Origin: Anaerolineaceae bacterium | Lineage (GTDB): Bacteria; Chloroflexota; Anaerolineae; Anaerolineales; Anaerolineaceae | Reading direction: 5' to 3' | Length of the DNA: 64,000 nt | Assembly: GCA_029265815.1 (NCBI GenBank) | Contig: JAJUGU010000001.1 | Span: forward strand, 310,001-374,000 | Part shown: piece by piece, positions 27,169-36,532 of the stretch | Layout: each line of letters begins with the position of its first letter | How positions within the stretch are numbered: position 1 is the first letter of the stretch | Made by a program: the position numbers and the translations under genes | The notes under the pieces: generated by a model | Database searches by the model: none | The model's input: only the letters and a program-made list of their open reading frames with translations | What the model was told of the DNA's origin: nothing

Positions 27169-27964
27169 ATTCTTTAGCTTCAACCAGAACAATCTTCAGG
27201 ATTATGAAGATTGTGAATTTAGATTCCTCTTAAAACACGTCCGGCAACTGAATTGGCCAGCAGTGGAGAGTGAACCACTCTTATTACAAGAAAAAAAGAT
27301 TGAAATTGGTTATCTTTTCCACCAACTCGTACAAAGATTTTTTAGTGGTATGAGTCCTATATTGCTTACAGACACTATAGAAGATCCTATACTCCAAGAG
27401 TGGTGGGGTTACTTCCTGGATCTCAATTTATTGGAACAGCCAGGAGTAAAATTCGCCGAAAAAATGATATCCGTACCATTCAACGGATACAGGCTTGTCG
27501 CGAAATATGACCTCCTTATATTGCTTGATAACGGGCATATCGAAATCTATGACTGGAAAACATCCATTTCTCAACCCCATCGGCATTTCTTGATCGATCG
27601 CATGCAATCACACGTTTACCCTGCATTGCTGATGCTTCAACAATCCTGTTCTTCTTTTATTGCAAGACCTTCACCTGGCGATATCAGTATGACATACTGG
27701 TTCCCTTCTCATCCGCAAAGTCCAGTTTCATTTACCTATTCACCCGATCAATATGAAAAGGATTTACAGATCTTAGGAAATAAGATCAAAGAAATTGTTG
27801 CCAAAGAGGAAAATGAGTTTGAAAAGACTAACGATGTCAGAAAGTGTAAATACTGTCACTACCGTTCTCTCTGTGAACGTGGAATTAAAGCTGGAATAAT
27901 AAATGAAGATTCCAATAGTGCTGATGGCGATAACCCCTTTGAATTCGATTTCAACGCGTTATAG
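27155..27964 (+). CDS. Stand-alone PD-(D/E)XK nuclease with Fe-S cluster (Cas4/AddB-nuclease type)
   Basis: A 269-residue RecB-family nuclease. Motifs in order are GYLFHQLVQRFF (conserved His), AKYDLL (Asp), IEIYDWKTS (Asp-x-Lys core) and MQSHVYPALL (QxxxY). Four cysteines, C20 and the C-terminal set C231, C234 and C240, match the iron-staple arrangement of AddB and Cas4. The ATG at 27155 lies inside the helicase gene, 14 nt before its stop, with AAAGG upstream. No CRISPR array or other cas gene occurs here, so the helicase pair is the obvious partner. Confidence 0.85.
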   Translation: MKLPEFFSFNQNNLQDYEDCEFRFLLKHVRQLNWPAVESEPLLLQEKKIEIGYLFHQLVQRFFSGMSPILLTDTIEDPILQEWWGYFLDLNLLEQPGVKFAEKMISVPFNGYRLVAKYDLLILLDNGHIEIYDWKTSISQPHRHFLIDRMQSHVYPALLMLQQSCSSFIARPSPGDISMTYWFPSHPQSPVSFTYSPDQYEKDLQILGNKIKEIVAKEENEFEKTNDVRKCKYCHYRSLCERGIKAGIINEDSNSADGDNPFEFDFNAL

Positions 27965-27973
27965 GTCAACTTA

Positions 27974-30310
27974 ATGAATAAAATTCCACATATCGATCTC
28001 AATTGGGTGACACCTGACTCCCCCTCTATACCTGACAATTTTCGACAACATTTGAATCTGCCGGATATTGTGCTTCAAACCTTAATGAGGCGCGGTTTCA
28101 ATAATGCATCAGCGGCATTAAGTTTTATTGACCCATCTAAATACTATCCAACTCCTTCAACTGAATTACCCGATCTGGCAAAGGGTATAGAGCGAGTTGC
28201 AGACGCGATACGGGCTGGGAAAACAATCGGTATTTGGGGGGATTTTGATGTAGACGGACAAACTGCCACATCGGTATTGGTTTCTACATTACGACATATA
28301 GGTGCTAAGGTAGTGTTCCATATACCCGTGCGTGATGTTGAGTCTCATGGAATCAAGATTGACAGGTTGCAATCCTTTTTAGACAGCGGTGTGAATATAC
28401 TGATCACATGTGATACCGGTATTACGGCTCATGAGCCTATAAGCTATGCGCAGTCACGCGGAATTGATGTGATCGTTACTGATCACCACCTGCTTCCTGA
28501 CGTCTTACCCCCTGCATATGCTCTGATTAACCCCAGGCGGCTTCCTTTTGACCATCCGCTGAGTTCACTACCCGGTGTTGGGGTTGCCTATAAATTTTCA
28601 GAGTCGTTATTGGAACAGTTCAACGCAGGCGCGTTTGCGTCATCGATGCATGACCTGGTCGCGCTTGGAGCAATTGCTGACCTGGCAGACCTTTATGGCG
28701 ATACTCGCTATCTGGTTCAAATGGGGCTCAATCATATTCGCAGTACGCCCCGTCCATCAATTGCAGCCATTCTGCGAGCGGCTGAAATCGAACAGACTCG
28801 CTTCTCTGAAGAACATGTCTCTTTTGCCCTGGCTCCCCGCTTAAATGCTGTTGGTCGTCTTGCAGATGCAAATCCGATGGTCGATTTCCTTCTCTCAGAA
28901 AACCAGGATGTAATTCTCCCCACAGTCAATCAGGTTGAGGAATTAAATGCTAGACGGAAGATTCTCTGTGATCAAGTTTTCAACGGCGCGCTGGCATGTC
29001 TCCAACGAGACCGTTCGCTTCTTGATCAACCAATCTTGATAATGGATCATCCTGATTGGCCTGCAGGTGTGGTAGGCATTGTTGCAAGCCGTCTTGTTGA
29101 GATGTTCCACCGTCCTGTCATTTTACTGGTTTCGTCGCCTGGTCAACCCATGAGAGGGTCAGCCCGCTCAGTGACTGGTATTGACATCACAGCTGCCCTT
29201 GGTCAAAATCAAAAACTTCTGCTTTCCTTTGGTGGGCACCCTATGGCTGCAGGCATGTCGCTATTACCAGATAATTATGCGGCGTTTAAACGCGGAATGA
29301 GCAGATCTGTGGCGCAACAAGCCAGTCTCTACCAGGTATCGAACGATCTTGTTATTGACAGCTGGGTTTCTCCAGCCTCGTTTTCACTGGAGTTAGTCAA
29401 ATCTTTCGATTTGCTGGCTCCCTTTGGCCCCGGTAATCCACCATTATTATTTGCAGATCACTCATTGAGTATCGTGGATACTACACCAGTTGGAAAGATG
29501 AAAGAACATCTGCAAGTTTTCGTAGAAGATTTGGCCGGTAATCAAACGAAACTAATCTGGTGGAATGGTTCGCGCTTGCCTCTGCCAGAAGGAAAATTCG
29601 ATCTGGCATATACTGTTCATGCCAGTAACTACCGTGGTCAAGAGGGGGTTCAATTTGAATGGGTAGATTTTAGGCAAACCAACGAATCAACATTTACAGA
29701 AGTACAGTCAAAACACAAGAAAATAACCAACCATGATTACCGAGGTTCAGAGCGATCACTGGTTGATCTCAATCGATTGTTAACAGAAGAAGATTGCCTT
29801 GTGTGGAGTGAAGGTACATTCGATTCAATCATAAATAGCGTGAAGCGCAGCGAACTCCATCCTTCCCAGAAGTTAATCCTCTGGTCAACACCACCCAGTC
29901 TTGAGTTAGTAGAAATAATTATCCATAAGGTCAAACCAAGTAACATTTATTGGTTTTTGCAAACTCCGCTTGAACACAATCTAACCAACTTCACGAGAAT
30001 TCTTGCCAGGATCATCAAGAGTGGCATTAACCAACAACAGCATGAATTCGATCTCGAGAATATCGCGGCTCAAACAGCTCTTTATTCCAGCATCATTGAA
30101 TTAGGTTTGAAATGGTTGGCATCTGAGGGACATATCACTGTCACTCCGATTTCATCAATGGTTTTCGAGGTGAAAATGGGTGGAATGAAAGATAACCAGA
30201 CATGTCAAATCCATAAACAAGCATTATTAAGATCATTTGATGAACTGAGGGCCTTTTCAACCTTCTTGAAGCGTGTGGACTTAGATTCATTGAATCTAAA
30301 TCTTGGATAA
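27974..30310 (+). CDS. recJ: Single-stranded-DNA-specific exonuclease RecJ
   Basis: A 5'-3' exonuclease of the DHH superfamily, 778 residues. The phosphoesterase motifs are DFDVDGQT, CDTGITAHEP, VTDHHLLP (DHH) and the DHHA1 signature GGHPMAAGMSL, followed by the OB fold (FDLLAPFGPGNPP). The last ~210 residues form an extra domain as in the ~786-residue Bacillus RecJ (ssDNA-exonuc_C). It follows the Fe-S nuclease by 9 bp as fifth gene of the DNA-processing operon, and can supply 5' end resection. Confidence 0.94.
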   Translation: MNKIPHIDLNWVTPDSPSIPDNFRQHLNLPDIVLQTLMRRGFNNASAALSFIDPSKYYPTPSTELPDLAKGIERVADAIRAGKTIGIWGDFDVDGQTATSVLVSTLRHIGAKVVFHIPVRDVESHGIKIDRLQSFLDSGVNILITCDTGITAHEPISYAQSRGIDVIVTDHHLLPDVLPPAYALINPRRLPFDHPLSSLPGVGVAYKFSESLLEQFNAGAFASSMHDLVALGAIADLADLYGDTRYLVQMGLNHIRSTPRPSIAAILRAAEIEQTRFSEEHVSFALAPRLNAVGRLADANPMVDFLLSENQDVILPTVNQVEELNARRKILCDQVFNGALACLQRDRSLLDQPILIMDHPDWPAGVVGIVASRLVEMFHRPVILLVSSPGQPMRGSARSVTGIDITAALGQNQKLLLSFGGHPMAAGMSLLPDNYAAFKRGMSRSVAQQASLYQVSNDLVIDSWVSPASFSLELVKSFDLLAPFGPGNPPLLFADHSLSIVDTTPVGKMKEHLQVFVEDLAGNQTKLIWWNGSRLPLPEGKFDLAYTVHASNYRGQEGVQFEWVDFRQTNESTFTEVQSKHKKITNHDYRGSERSLVDLNRLLTEEDCLVWSEGTFDSIINSVKRSELHPSQKLILWSTPPSLELVEIIIHKVKPSNIYWFLQTPLEHNLTNFTRILARIIKSGINQQQHEFDLENIAAQTALYSSIIELGLKWLASEGHITVTPISSMVFEVKMGGMKDNQTCQIHKQALLRSFDELRAFSTFLKRVDLDSLNLNLG

Positions 30311-30327
30311 TTTTTGTCGCATTTACT

Positions 30328-30336
30328 TGTTATAAT
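30328..30336 (+). promoter_or_regulatory. Extended -10 element implying a leaderless mRNA
   Basis: TGTTATAAT ends 8 nt before the ATG at 30345. There is no ribosome-binding site in between, so the transcript probably begins at or within two bases of the start codon. Confidence 0.55.
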
Positions 30337-30344
30337 AACGAACT

Positions 30345-31388
30345 ATGAATAGACAATTAACTCGCCGTGACTTTCTTAAAATTGGTGCATTGGGATTAAC
30401 AAGCCTGGCATTCCGCCCTGCGTATGATTTCGCAGAACTCGAGGATTCTGATTCTCTTGGCCGCATCGCAATTAAATCGGTGAGTGTTCACAGCCAACCA
30501 GATGATCAGAGCACGATTAAGTTCCAACGATACCGTGATGAGATTGTCAACATTTACTATGAAGTCATCTCTGATAAGAGCCCCAAATACAATCCCCTTT
30601 GGTACCGGGTTTGGGGAGGGTACATTCACTGTGCGAATGTGCAACGAGTACACGTAAAACTAAACAATAACCCGTCCAGATTATCTGAAGGGCAGCACGC
30701 CATCGAGGTTACTGTTCCATATACCCAAAGCTACTTACAACGACAGGAAGGAGTCTGGGAGGAACTTTACCGCTTATACTACGGCACGGTTCATTGGGCA
30801 GTAGGGATTATAGAAGGACCTGATGGAGAACCCTGGTTTAGAATTAAGGATCATCTCTTGTTCTTTGACAACCTTGATTATTACATCCCTGCCAAACACG
30901 CCCGTTTAATCCCGGTAGAAGAGACAACCCCGATATCTCCAGAGGTTAGTCCAGATGTAAAAAGGATTGAAGTCTCTCTTGCAAACCAGGAACTAACCGC
31001 CTACGAAGCAGAAAAGGTTGTCTTAAAAACGAAAATTTCATCAGGACTCGATTATCAACCCGTAGGAGAAATTGCATGGAACACACCCACAGGTGATTTT
31101 CACATTCAGTCAAAAATGCCTTCTACCCACATGGGTGGTGGGCAATTAATAAATGATCCGGAAGCTTATATTCTACCTGGAGTTGCCTGGGTATCATTTT
31201 TCGAGCCTGAAAATGGGGTAGCCTTTCATGGTACACACTGGCACCAAAATTTCGGAATGCCTATGAGCCATGGCTGTATCAACATGAAAACTGATGAGGC
31301 TCGCTGGCTTTATCGCTGGTCAACACCCGTTTGTGATATGACCAAGATGGAAACGATTGGATATGGAACCCGGGTACATATTTATTAA
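30345..31388 (+). CDS. Tat-exported L,D-transpeptidase (YkuD)
   Basis: A 347-residue cell-wall enzyme that forms 3-3 cross-links in peptidoglycan. The N-terminus is a twin-arginine signal (TRRDFLKIGALGLTSLAF). The C-terminal YkuD domain has the conserved FHGTHW and catalytic SHGCINM with the nucleophile Cys and upstream His. The middle ~180 residues are SH3-like and probably bind the wall. Its stop codon overlaps the hemW stop on the other strand in a TTAA palindrome. The -10 element lies 8 nt from the ATG. Confidence 0.93.
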   Translation: MNRQLTRRDFLKIGALGLTSLAFRPAYDFAELEDSDSLGRIAIKSVSVHSQPDDQSTIKFQRYRDEIVNIYYEVISDKSPKYNPLWYRVWGGYIHCANVQRVHVKLNNNPSRLSEGQHAIEVTVPYTQSYLQRQEGVWEELYRLYYGTVHWAVGIIEGPDGEPWFRIKDHLLFFDNLDYYIPAKHARLIPVEETTPISPEVSPDVKRIEVSLANQELTAYEAEKVVLKTKISSGLDYQPVGEIAWNTPTGDFHIQSKMPSTHMGGGQLINDPEAYILPGVAWVSFFEPENGVAFHGTHWHQNFGMPMSHGCINMKTDEARWLYRWSTPVCDMTKMETIGYGTRVHIY

Positions 31389-32593
31389 CGGTTAAGATAC
31401 TCATACCCTTTTGGAATATCATTTCCAATAAATTCTATGAAGACCTGATTACCCAATAACCTTCCCCGCCTGGTTAATCTGAGATGTTTTCCTTGATCTG
31501 AAAACTCAAGCAGTCCTCTCGCTGTGAGTCGATGCAGCTGTTCTCTAAATAGTGATTGAAGAAGAATTCCGTATCGCGCATGAAATTCATCCAGATTTAT
31601 ACCTTCTTCGGTCAATCGTAGTGACATCATAATATTTTCCTGGATCCTATCCCACTGCGATAGAGTGATGGTCGAACACACGGCAGCGCTGGCAGGAAAA
31701 TCATTACGCCTGTTATCTTTCAGCGATTGAAGATATTGCGGGATAGTTCCAAAATTTTGCGTTCGGATATTACCGTAAAAACCATGTGCACCCGCCCCAA
31801 AGCCCAGATATGGAAGATACCGCCAGTATTGCAGGTTATGACGGCATTGAGATTCCTCTCCACGACTCCAATTAGAGATCTCATACTGCTGGTAGCCTTC
31901 TTGTTCAAGAATATCCATAGCATCTTCGTACATCGACGCACCAAGATCGTTATCTGGCTCAGAGATTAATCCCCTGTCGATCCAGTATTTAAGACGTGTG
32001 CTCTCTTCAACGATCAATGAATATATTGATAAATGGTCAATTCCGAACCCAAACGCAAGCCTAAGACTATTCCTCCAACTTTCTCGAGACTGCATAGGAA
32101 TGCCAAATATCAAATCCAGGTTAATATGCAGGAACCCGGCTTGTTTGCTCCACATCACAGCATTAACCACCGATTCAAATTTGTGCCGCCGATCAAGTAT
32201 CCGCAAGTCTTCCGGTGAGGATGATTGCATTCCAAAACTAATCCGATTAAATCCCAGCGCTTTTAATTCTGTTATGTAATTTCTTGTCACAGTTTCTGGA
32301 TTGGCTTCAAGCGTTATCTCAGCATCTTTTTCAATCCACACATTTCTTGAAAGTGTTTTGAAAATTTCCTCATATTGCCCAATGGTAAGTAGCGAAGGCG
32401 TACCTCCGCCAAAGTAAATTGTATGTACAGATAATGGATTAGGGGTTTTCGCAAGGACCTCTATTATCTCTTGACAGATAGCGTCTACATATTCAGGGAT
32501 GTACGAATTCAACCCGTCAAATGTGTTAAAATCACAATACCCGCATCTGCGACGGCAGAATGGTATATGAAAATACAGACTGGTTTTTTCCAT
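31385..32593 (-). CDS. hemW: HemW-like radical SAM protein (heme chaperone/coproporphyrinogen oxidase-like)
   Basis: A 402-residue radical SAM protein with the cluster motif HIPFCRRRCGYCDF (CxxxCxxC), FGGGTPS, the LEANPE and ISFGMQS blocks and YEISNW, as in HemW. HemW proteins insert heme into target enzymes rather than oxidising coproporphyrinogen; the last residues form the HemN C-terminal domain. I choose the ATG at 32593: it aligns with the family start, and an extended -10 (TGTTATTCT) sits 8 nt upstream; the frame runs on to 32629 without homology. Confidence 0.92.
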   Translation of the reverse strand: MEKTSLYFHIPFCRRRCGYCDFNTFDGLNSYIPEYVDAICQEIIEVLAKTPNPLSVHTIYFGGGTPSLLTIGQYEEIFKTLSRNVWIEKDAEITLEANPETVTRNYITELKALGFNRISFGMQSSSPEDLRILDRRHKFESVVNAVMWSKQAGFLHINLDLIFGIPMQSRESWRNSLRLAFGFGIDHLSIYSLIVEESTRLKYWIDRGLISEPDNDLGASMYEDAMDILEQEGYQQYEISNWSRGEESQCRHNLQYWRYLPYLGFGAGAHGFYGNIRTQNFGTIPQYLQSLKDNRRNDFPASAAVCSTITLSQWDRIQENIMMSLRLTEEGINLDEFHARYGILLQSLFREQLHRLTARGLLEFSDQGKHLRLTRRGRLLGNQVFIEFIGNDIPKGYEYLNR

Positions 32594-32601
32594 TATTGGG
32601 T

Positions 32602-32610
32602 AGAATAACA
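32602..32610 (-). promoter_or_regulatory. Extended -10 element implying a leaderless hemW mRNA
   Basis: TGTTATTCT on the minus strand is followed by 8 nt and then the ATG at 32593, with no ribosome-binding site between them. Confidence 0.45.
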
Positions 32611-32655
32611 CAATCCTCATGACATGCAAAGGAATTCGGGTATCTGGCTGTGAAA

Positions 32656-32664
32656 TGTTATAAT
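32656..32664 (+). promoter_or_regulatory. Extended -10 promoter of the LysM gene
   Basis: TGTTATAAT lies 34 nt before the ATG at 32699; a purine-rich GAAGAAGAA ribosome-binding site follows. Confidence 0.55.
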
Positions 32665-32698
32665 CACCATCCAGTACACTTGAAAAAAGAAGAAGAAA

Positions 32699-33847
32699 AT
32701 GACACCTGAATCAAATACATCTTTACCAAAGACCTGTCCTACTTGTGGAACAAGACTGAGCGAAAACGCAACTCGTTGTTTGGTCTGTGGACGTTCATTC
32801 GCAACTTCAACAAAAAAAACATCTGAGAGTCCGGTACAAAGCCCTAAGCTCCCAGAATTGAAGGTAAGCATTCCAGCTGCGATTGGTTTGATCGTTGTTA
32901 TCTTGGGATTGGGCGCAGCTTTGATCTTTGTCATCCTTCAAACTACCGGGCGCGTCACAACACCAACCGCAACCCCAACCATAACCACAACACCAACCCT
33001 TACCTTAACTCCTTCACCGACATTGGAACCAACCCAAGGTCCAACAGCAACCCTAGAACCCCCTCTTCAATATGTTGTCAAAGAAGGCGACTACTGCAGT
33101 ACGATTGCTCTGGCATACGGGGTATCCATTAATAGCATCGTTACATTGAACAATCTGCCACCCGATTGCGGCACGCTCAGTGTTGGTCAAACACTACTCA
33201 TCCCTCGCCCCACTCCCACGGCTACTGCCCAGCCCACAGCAACCTTAAGCGCAGCAGAGGCCACTGAACAGGCATGTGGAACAGTTTCTTATACCGTTCA
33301 GGCAAATGATACCCTTAGTTCAATTTCTGCCAACTACAACATCAGCGTCGAATCAATTAAGAACTTCAACGGGCTGACCTCTGACATAATTTACGAAGGA
33401 TTGGTCTTAAATCTACCTTTATGCGAGCGCCGTCCGACTCAGGGCCCGACGCCCACTGCAACACTTCCCCCTCCATACAACGCGCCCAGTCTACTGCTGC
33501 CAGCTGACGGTGTTGTGATTTCCAATGTGAACGAGTCCATCGCGCTTCAATGGTCTTCCGTTGGTACTCTTCGAGAAAACGAAGCCTATGCTGTCACTGT
33601 CGAAGACGTCACTGCAGGTGGTGGAAAGAAAGTTGTTGAGTACACCAAAGAAACGAAGTTTATCGTTCCCACTTCACTGCGACCATTAGACAATACTTAC
33701 CATATCTTCCGCTGGTATGTAGTCGCTGTCCGACAAACCGGTACCGATTCAGAAGGTCAGGCAGAGTACACAGTTTACGGCACAGTCAGTTCCTTCCGTG
33801 TTTTCGCCTGGTCAGGTACCGCTGGCTCGGTTACCCAGACCCCATAA
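32699..33847 (+). CDS. Membrane-anchored zinc-ribbon LysM protein
   Basis: A 382-residue protein with an unusual domain order. The cytoplasmic N-terminus has a zinc ribbon (CPTCGTRL and CLVCGRSF); one transmembrane helix follows at about residues 61-83; then a Thr/Pro-rich linker; two LysM peptidoglycan-binding modules (YVVKEGDYCSTIALAYG and YTVQANDTLSSISANY, each ending in a short Leu-rich strand); a second linker; and a C-terminal Ig/fibronectin-like ~110 residues. It probably tethers to the cell wall. Function beyond glycan binding is not visible. A hairpin terminator follows. Confidence 0.87.
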   Translation: MTPESNTSLPKTCPTCGTRLSENATRCLVCGRSFATSTKKTSESPVQSPKLPELKVSIPAAIGLIVVILGLGAALIFVILQTTGRVTTPTATPTITTTPTLTLTPSPTLEPTQGPTATLEPPLQYVVKEGDYCSTIALAYGVSINSIVTLNNLPPDCGTLSVGQTLLIPRPTPTATAQPTATLSAAEATEQACGTVSYTVQANDTLSSISANYNISVESIKNFNGLTSDIIYEGLVLNLPLCERRPTQGPTPTATLPPPYNAPSLLLPADGVVISNVNESIALQWSSVGTLRENEAYAVTVEDVTAGGGKKVVEYTKETKFIVPTSLRPLDNTYHIFRWYVVAVRQTGTDSEGQAEYTVYGTVSSFRVFAWSGTAGSVTQTP

Positions 33848-33866
33848 TTTTTTTGATTACGTATCT

Positions 33867-33900
33867 CCACCCCTGATGCGAAACATCAGGGGTGGTTTCT
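33867..33900 (+). terminator. Rho-independent terminator after the LysM gene
   Basis: A 12-bp perfect stem (33867-33878 with 33884-33895, loop CGAAA) is followed by TTTCT. It sits between convergent genes. Confidence 0.8.
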
Positions 33901-33926
33901 AGTTAATCATACAATTTGGAAATCGA

Positions 33927-34868
33927 TTATTTCTTTAGATTTTCCAGATAACGGCTGGCCTGTATCGCAGCTGCAGCCCCCATGCCTGCCGAAGTGATTA
34001 CCTGCTTGTATTCCGCATCCGCAGCTTCTCCGCAGGCAAAGACACCTTCCACTGAAGTTTTCATGTGCATATCCACTTCGATATAACCGCGATCATCCAT
34101 TTTCAACTGGCCTTCGAATAATTTGGTGTTCGGAGAATGGCCTACGAAAATGAATACTCCATCTGTAGGTAATTCTTCTTGTTCTTTGGTTTTCACATTC
34201 TCCAATAGAACCGTCTCGACTTTGTCGGTTCCTTTTATTTCTTTTACAACCGAGTCCATTTTTAAGCTAATTTTTGGATTCTCTCGCACTCTGGTTTGTA
34301 ACAGAGCTCCGCCGCGGAACTGATCACGCCTGTGGATAATTGTGACCTTTGAAGCATATCGGGTAAGGAAAATTGCTTCTTCAAGCGCGCTATCTCCACC
34401 GCCAACCACGACTACGTCCTTTCCCTTAAAAAACCATCCATCGCAAGTAGCACAGTAAGACACTCCCCGTCCGGTGAATTCTTTTTCTCCGGGCACATTT
34501 AATGTAAGAGAACTTGCACCAGTGGCAATAATGATCGAATTCGCCAGGTATTCTTTGCTGTATGTCTTTACACGAAATGGACGCTGAGAAAAATCCACTT
34601 CCATCACAGTATCAAATTCGATTCGTGCTCCAAAGCGTTCAGCCTGTTTCTGGAACAACTCACCCAGTTCTGCCCCACCTACACCTTCAGGATATCCTGG
34701 ATAATTTTCAATTGTATGAGTCAGAGTGGCCTGACCTCCCGGAGTCATTCCAGTTAACACCAATGGACTCAGTTCAGCACGGGCAGCATATAAAGCTGCA
34801 GACAACCCAGCCGGCCCTGCCCCAAGGATGACGACTGATTCAATTTGACTTTCTTCTTTCATATCCAA
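33927..34868 (-). CDS. trxB: Thioredoxin reductase
   Basis: Transfers electrons from NADPH through FAD to thioredoxin. The 313-residue protein has the FAD site GAGPAGLSAALYAARA, the redox pair CATC (in YCATCDGWFF), the NADPH site VVVGGGDSALEEAIFL and the C-terminal YKQVITSAGMGAAAA. The usual GDV of the FAD-binding C-terminal motif reads GEAAD. Start is probably TTG 34868, 6 nt after AGGAG; an ATG two codons later has poor spacing. Ten bp after the aminotransferase gene, likely same transcript. Confidence 0.95.
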   Translation of the reverse strand: MDMKEESQIESVVILGAGPAGLSAALYAARAELSPLVLTGMTPGGQATLTHTIENYPGYPEGVGGAELGELFQKQAERFGARIEFDTVMEVDFSQRPFRVKTYSKEYLANSIIIATGASSLTLNVPGEKEFTGRGVSYCATCDGWFFKGKDVVVVGGGDSALEEAIFLTRYASKVTIIHRRDQFRGGALLQTRVRENPKISLKMDSVVKEIKGTDKVETVLLENVKTKEQEELPTDGVFIFVGHSPNTKLFEGQLKMDDRGYIEVDMHMKTSVEGVFACGEAADAEYKQVITSAGMGAAAAIQASRYLENLKK

Positions 34869-34878
34869 ACTCTTCTCC

Positions 34879-36228
34879 TCAACTCTTTGTAACTTTATCC
34901 GTAATGGTTATCGCTTTGTCAATTACACTCATCCCTTCAGCAAGTTGTTCTTCCGTGATAATCAGCGGAGGAATGAGCAGGATCAGATTCCAATGTGTAT
35001 AAAGAAAAATACCGTTATCGATAAGATATTTCTTAACTGCATTCATCTCGGCGCTAGACCCGCCAAAAGGTGCTGCAGGTTCCCTGGTTAGTTTGTTCTT
35101 CACCAGTTCTATAGCACCAAATAGACCTATTGAGCGTACTTCTCCAACCGATGGGTGCCTCTCAACTAATTCTGCAAGCATTTCTTTCATGACCAGCCCT
35201 GTTTGTTTCGCTTTTTCAATCAAATGGTCATCCTGCATAACCTGGATGTTGGCAATTGCTGCGGCCAATGAAATTGGATGTCCATTGTAAGTCAATCCAC
35301 CCTGGAATACCTTATCATTGAACGTAGCAGCAATCTCTGGTTTCATTGCAACTGCACCCAAAGGTGCATAACCTGAAGTCAATCCCTTGGCCATTGTCAT
35401 GATATCGGGCACAACATTCCAGTGATTCACCGCAAACCATTCTCCGGTTCGGCCAAATCCACTCATCACTTCATCGGCGATCAGCAGAATATTGTTACGG
35501 TCACATATCTCACGTACTCCTTGTATATACCCATTTGGAGGAACAATAATGCCATTCGTCCCGGTAACCGATTCGATCATTACTGCTGCAATTGTTTCTG
35601 CACCTTCATATTGAATGATTTCTTCAAGATGATTGAGATAATCTGTGGTAAATTCCTCATCGCTTACATCGGGTCTCGAACGGTGGAAAGTTGACCTGTA
35701 TTGATACGGGTCTAGAAAATGCACAACACCGGGCATCACTCCAGGCTCCCAGGCTACACGACGTGGATCGCCAGTCAGAGCAATCGCCCCATAACTGGCA
35801 CCATGGTAAGAACGGTATCGGGTTAAGATTTTAAATTTGCCAGTGTATGCCCGGGCTAGTTTAATGGCATTCTCATTGGCATCAGCCCCGCCTAATGTAT
35901 ATAGAAATTTTGTCAAACCTTTGGGCACAATTTCAATCAGTTTTTTTCCAAGCACTGCACGGGGCTTTGTGGCAAATTGTGGTCCAGCAAACGGAAGTTC
36001 GCGTGCCTGATCAATAATGGCATTAATTACCCGCTCGTCACCATGTCCAATATTGACACACATCACCATGGAATTTAAATCTAGATACCGCTTGTCATTG
36101 ACATCCCAAAAATAAACTCCCTTAGCTGACTTGATCGGAATTGGGCTCACTTTAGATTGGGCTGACCAGGTCCAAAAATTATGTTCCAACGAATATGGTA
36201 AGATTCTTGATTCCGGAATATTAATCAT
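34879..36228 (-). CDS. Class III PLP-dependent aminotransferase
   Basis: A 449-residue aminotransferase of the omega-amino-acid/taurine-pyruvate type. PLP-contacting patterns include the Gly-Gly-Ala-Asp phosphate turn, RYRSYHGASYGA, ADEVMSGFGRTG (Asp to the pyridine N) and MAKGLTSGYAPLGAV, where the Lys forms the Schiff base. The substrate (beta-alanine, taurine, GABA or diamines) cannot be fixed from sequence. GAGGG precedes the ATG. First gene of a two-gene operon with trxB. Confidence 0.9.
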   Translation of the reverse strand: MINIPESRILPYSLEHNFWTWSAQSKVSPIPIKSAKGVYFWDVNDKRYLDLNSMVMCVNIGHGDERVINAIIDQARELPFAGPQFATKPRAVLGKKLIEIVPKGLTKFLYTLGGADANENAIKLARAYTGKFKILTRYRSYHGASYGAIALTGDPRRVAWEPGVMPGVVHFLDPYQYRSTFHRSRPDVSDEEFTTDYLNHLEEIIQYEGAETIAAVMIESVTGTNGIIVPPNGYIQGVREICDRNNILLIADEVMSGFGRTGEWFAVNHWNVVPDIMTMAKGLTSGYAPLGAVAMKPEIAATFNDKVFQGGLTYNGHPISLAAAIANIQVMQDDHLIEKAKQTGLVMKEMLAELVERHPSVGEVRSIGLFGAIELVKNKLTREPAAPFGGSSAEMNAVKKYLIDNGIFLYTHWNLILLIPPLIITEEQLAEGMSVIDKAITITDKVTKS

Positions 36229-36532
36229 TTACCCTCTGACACCATATCTAAGATAACAACCTCTTGACTATCCTATCATAAAATACAAATTGAAAGATTA
36301 GAATATTCTCAGAGATTTCGAATACGGTCTGTGCTATCGATTTATTCACACCTTGAGTAAAAAACCTCAGAAATCAATTTATTTATGTGCATTCTTCGGT
36401 AATTGGTGTCAAACTACATCTGTTAGGTTTAATCACACTGCAAAACTTGATGAGTGGGCAAAAACACGGTTACTATGCTTCAGACAATTTTTATAAACTT
36501 TGATCCACAACTATGAAGCTGAAGGAGTGAAG
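36229..36532. other. Intergenic stretch without a recognisable gene
   Basis: About 300 AT-rich bases. I find no coding frame with a ribosome-binding site and no tRNA-like cloverleaf. The left end must contain the promoter of the minus-strand aminotransferase gene, but no box is convincing. The right end leads into the terminator of the cyclase gene. Confidence 0.6.

Noticed and set aside
27155-27964. Cas4 homologue suggesting a CRISPR locus
   Set aside because: No repeat-spacer array and no cas1/cas2 or effector genes in the window; tight coupling to helicase genes favours an AddB-type nuclease.
32950-33065. Repetitive ACC/CCA-rich DNA in the LysM gene (also 21540-21600 and 50990-51080)
   Set aside because: Not a DNA repeat element: it encodes Thr/Pro-rich linkers in exported proteins and has no fixed unit length.
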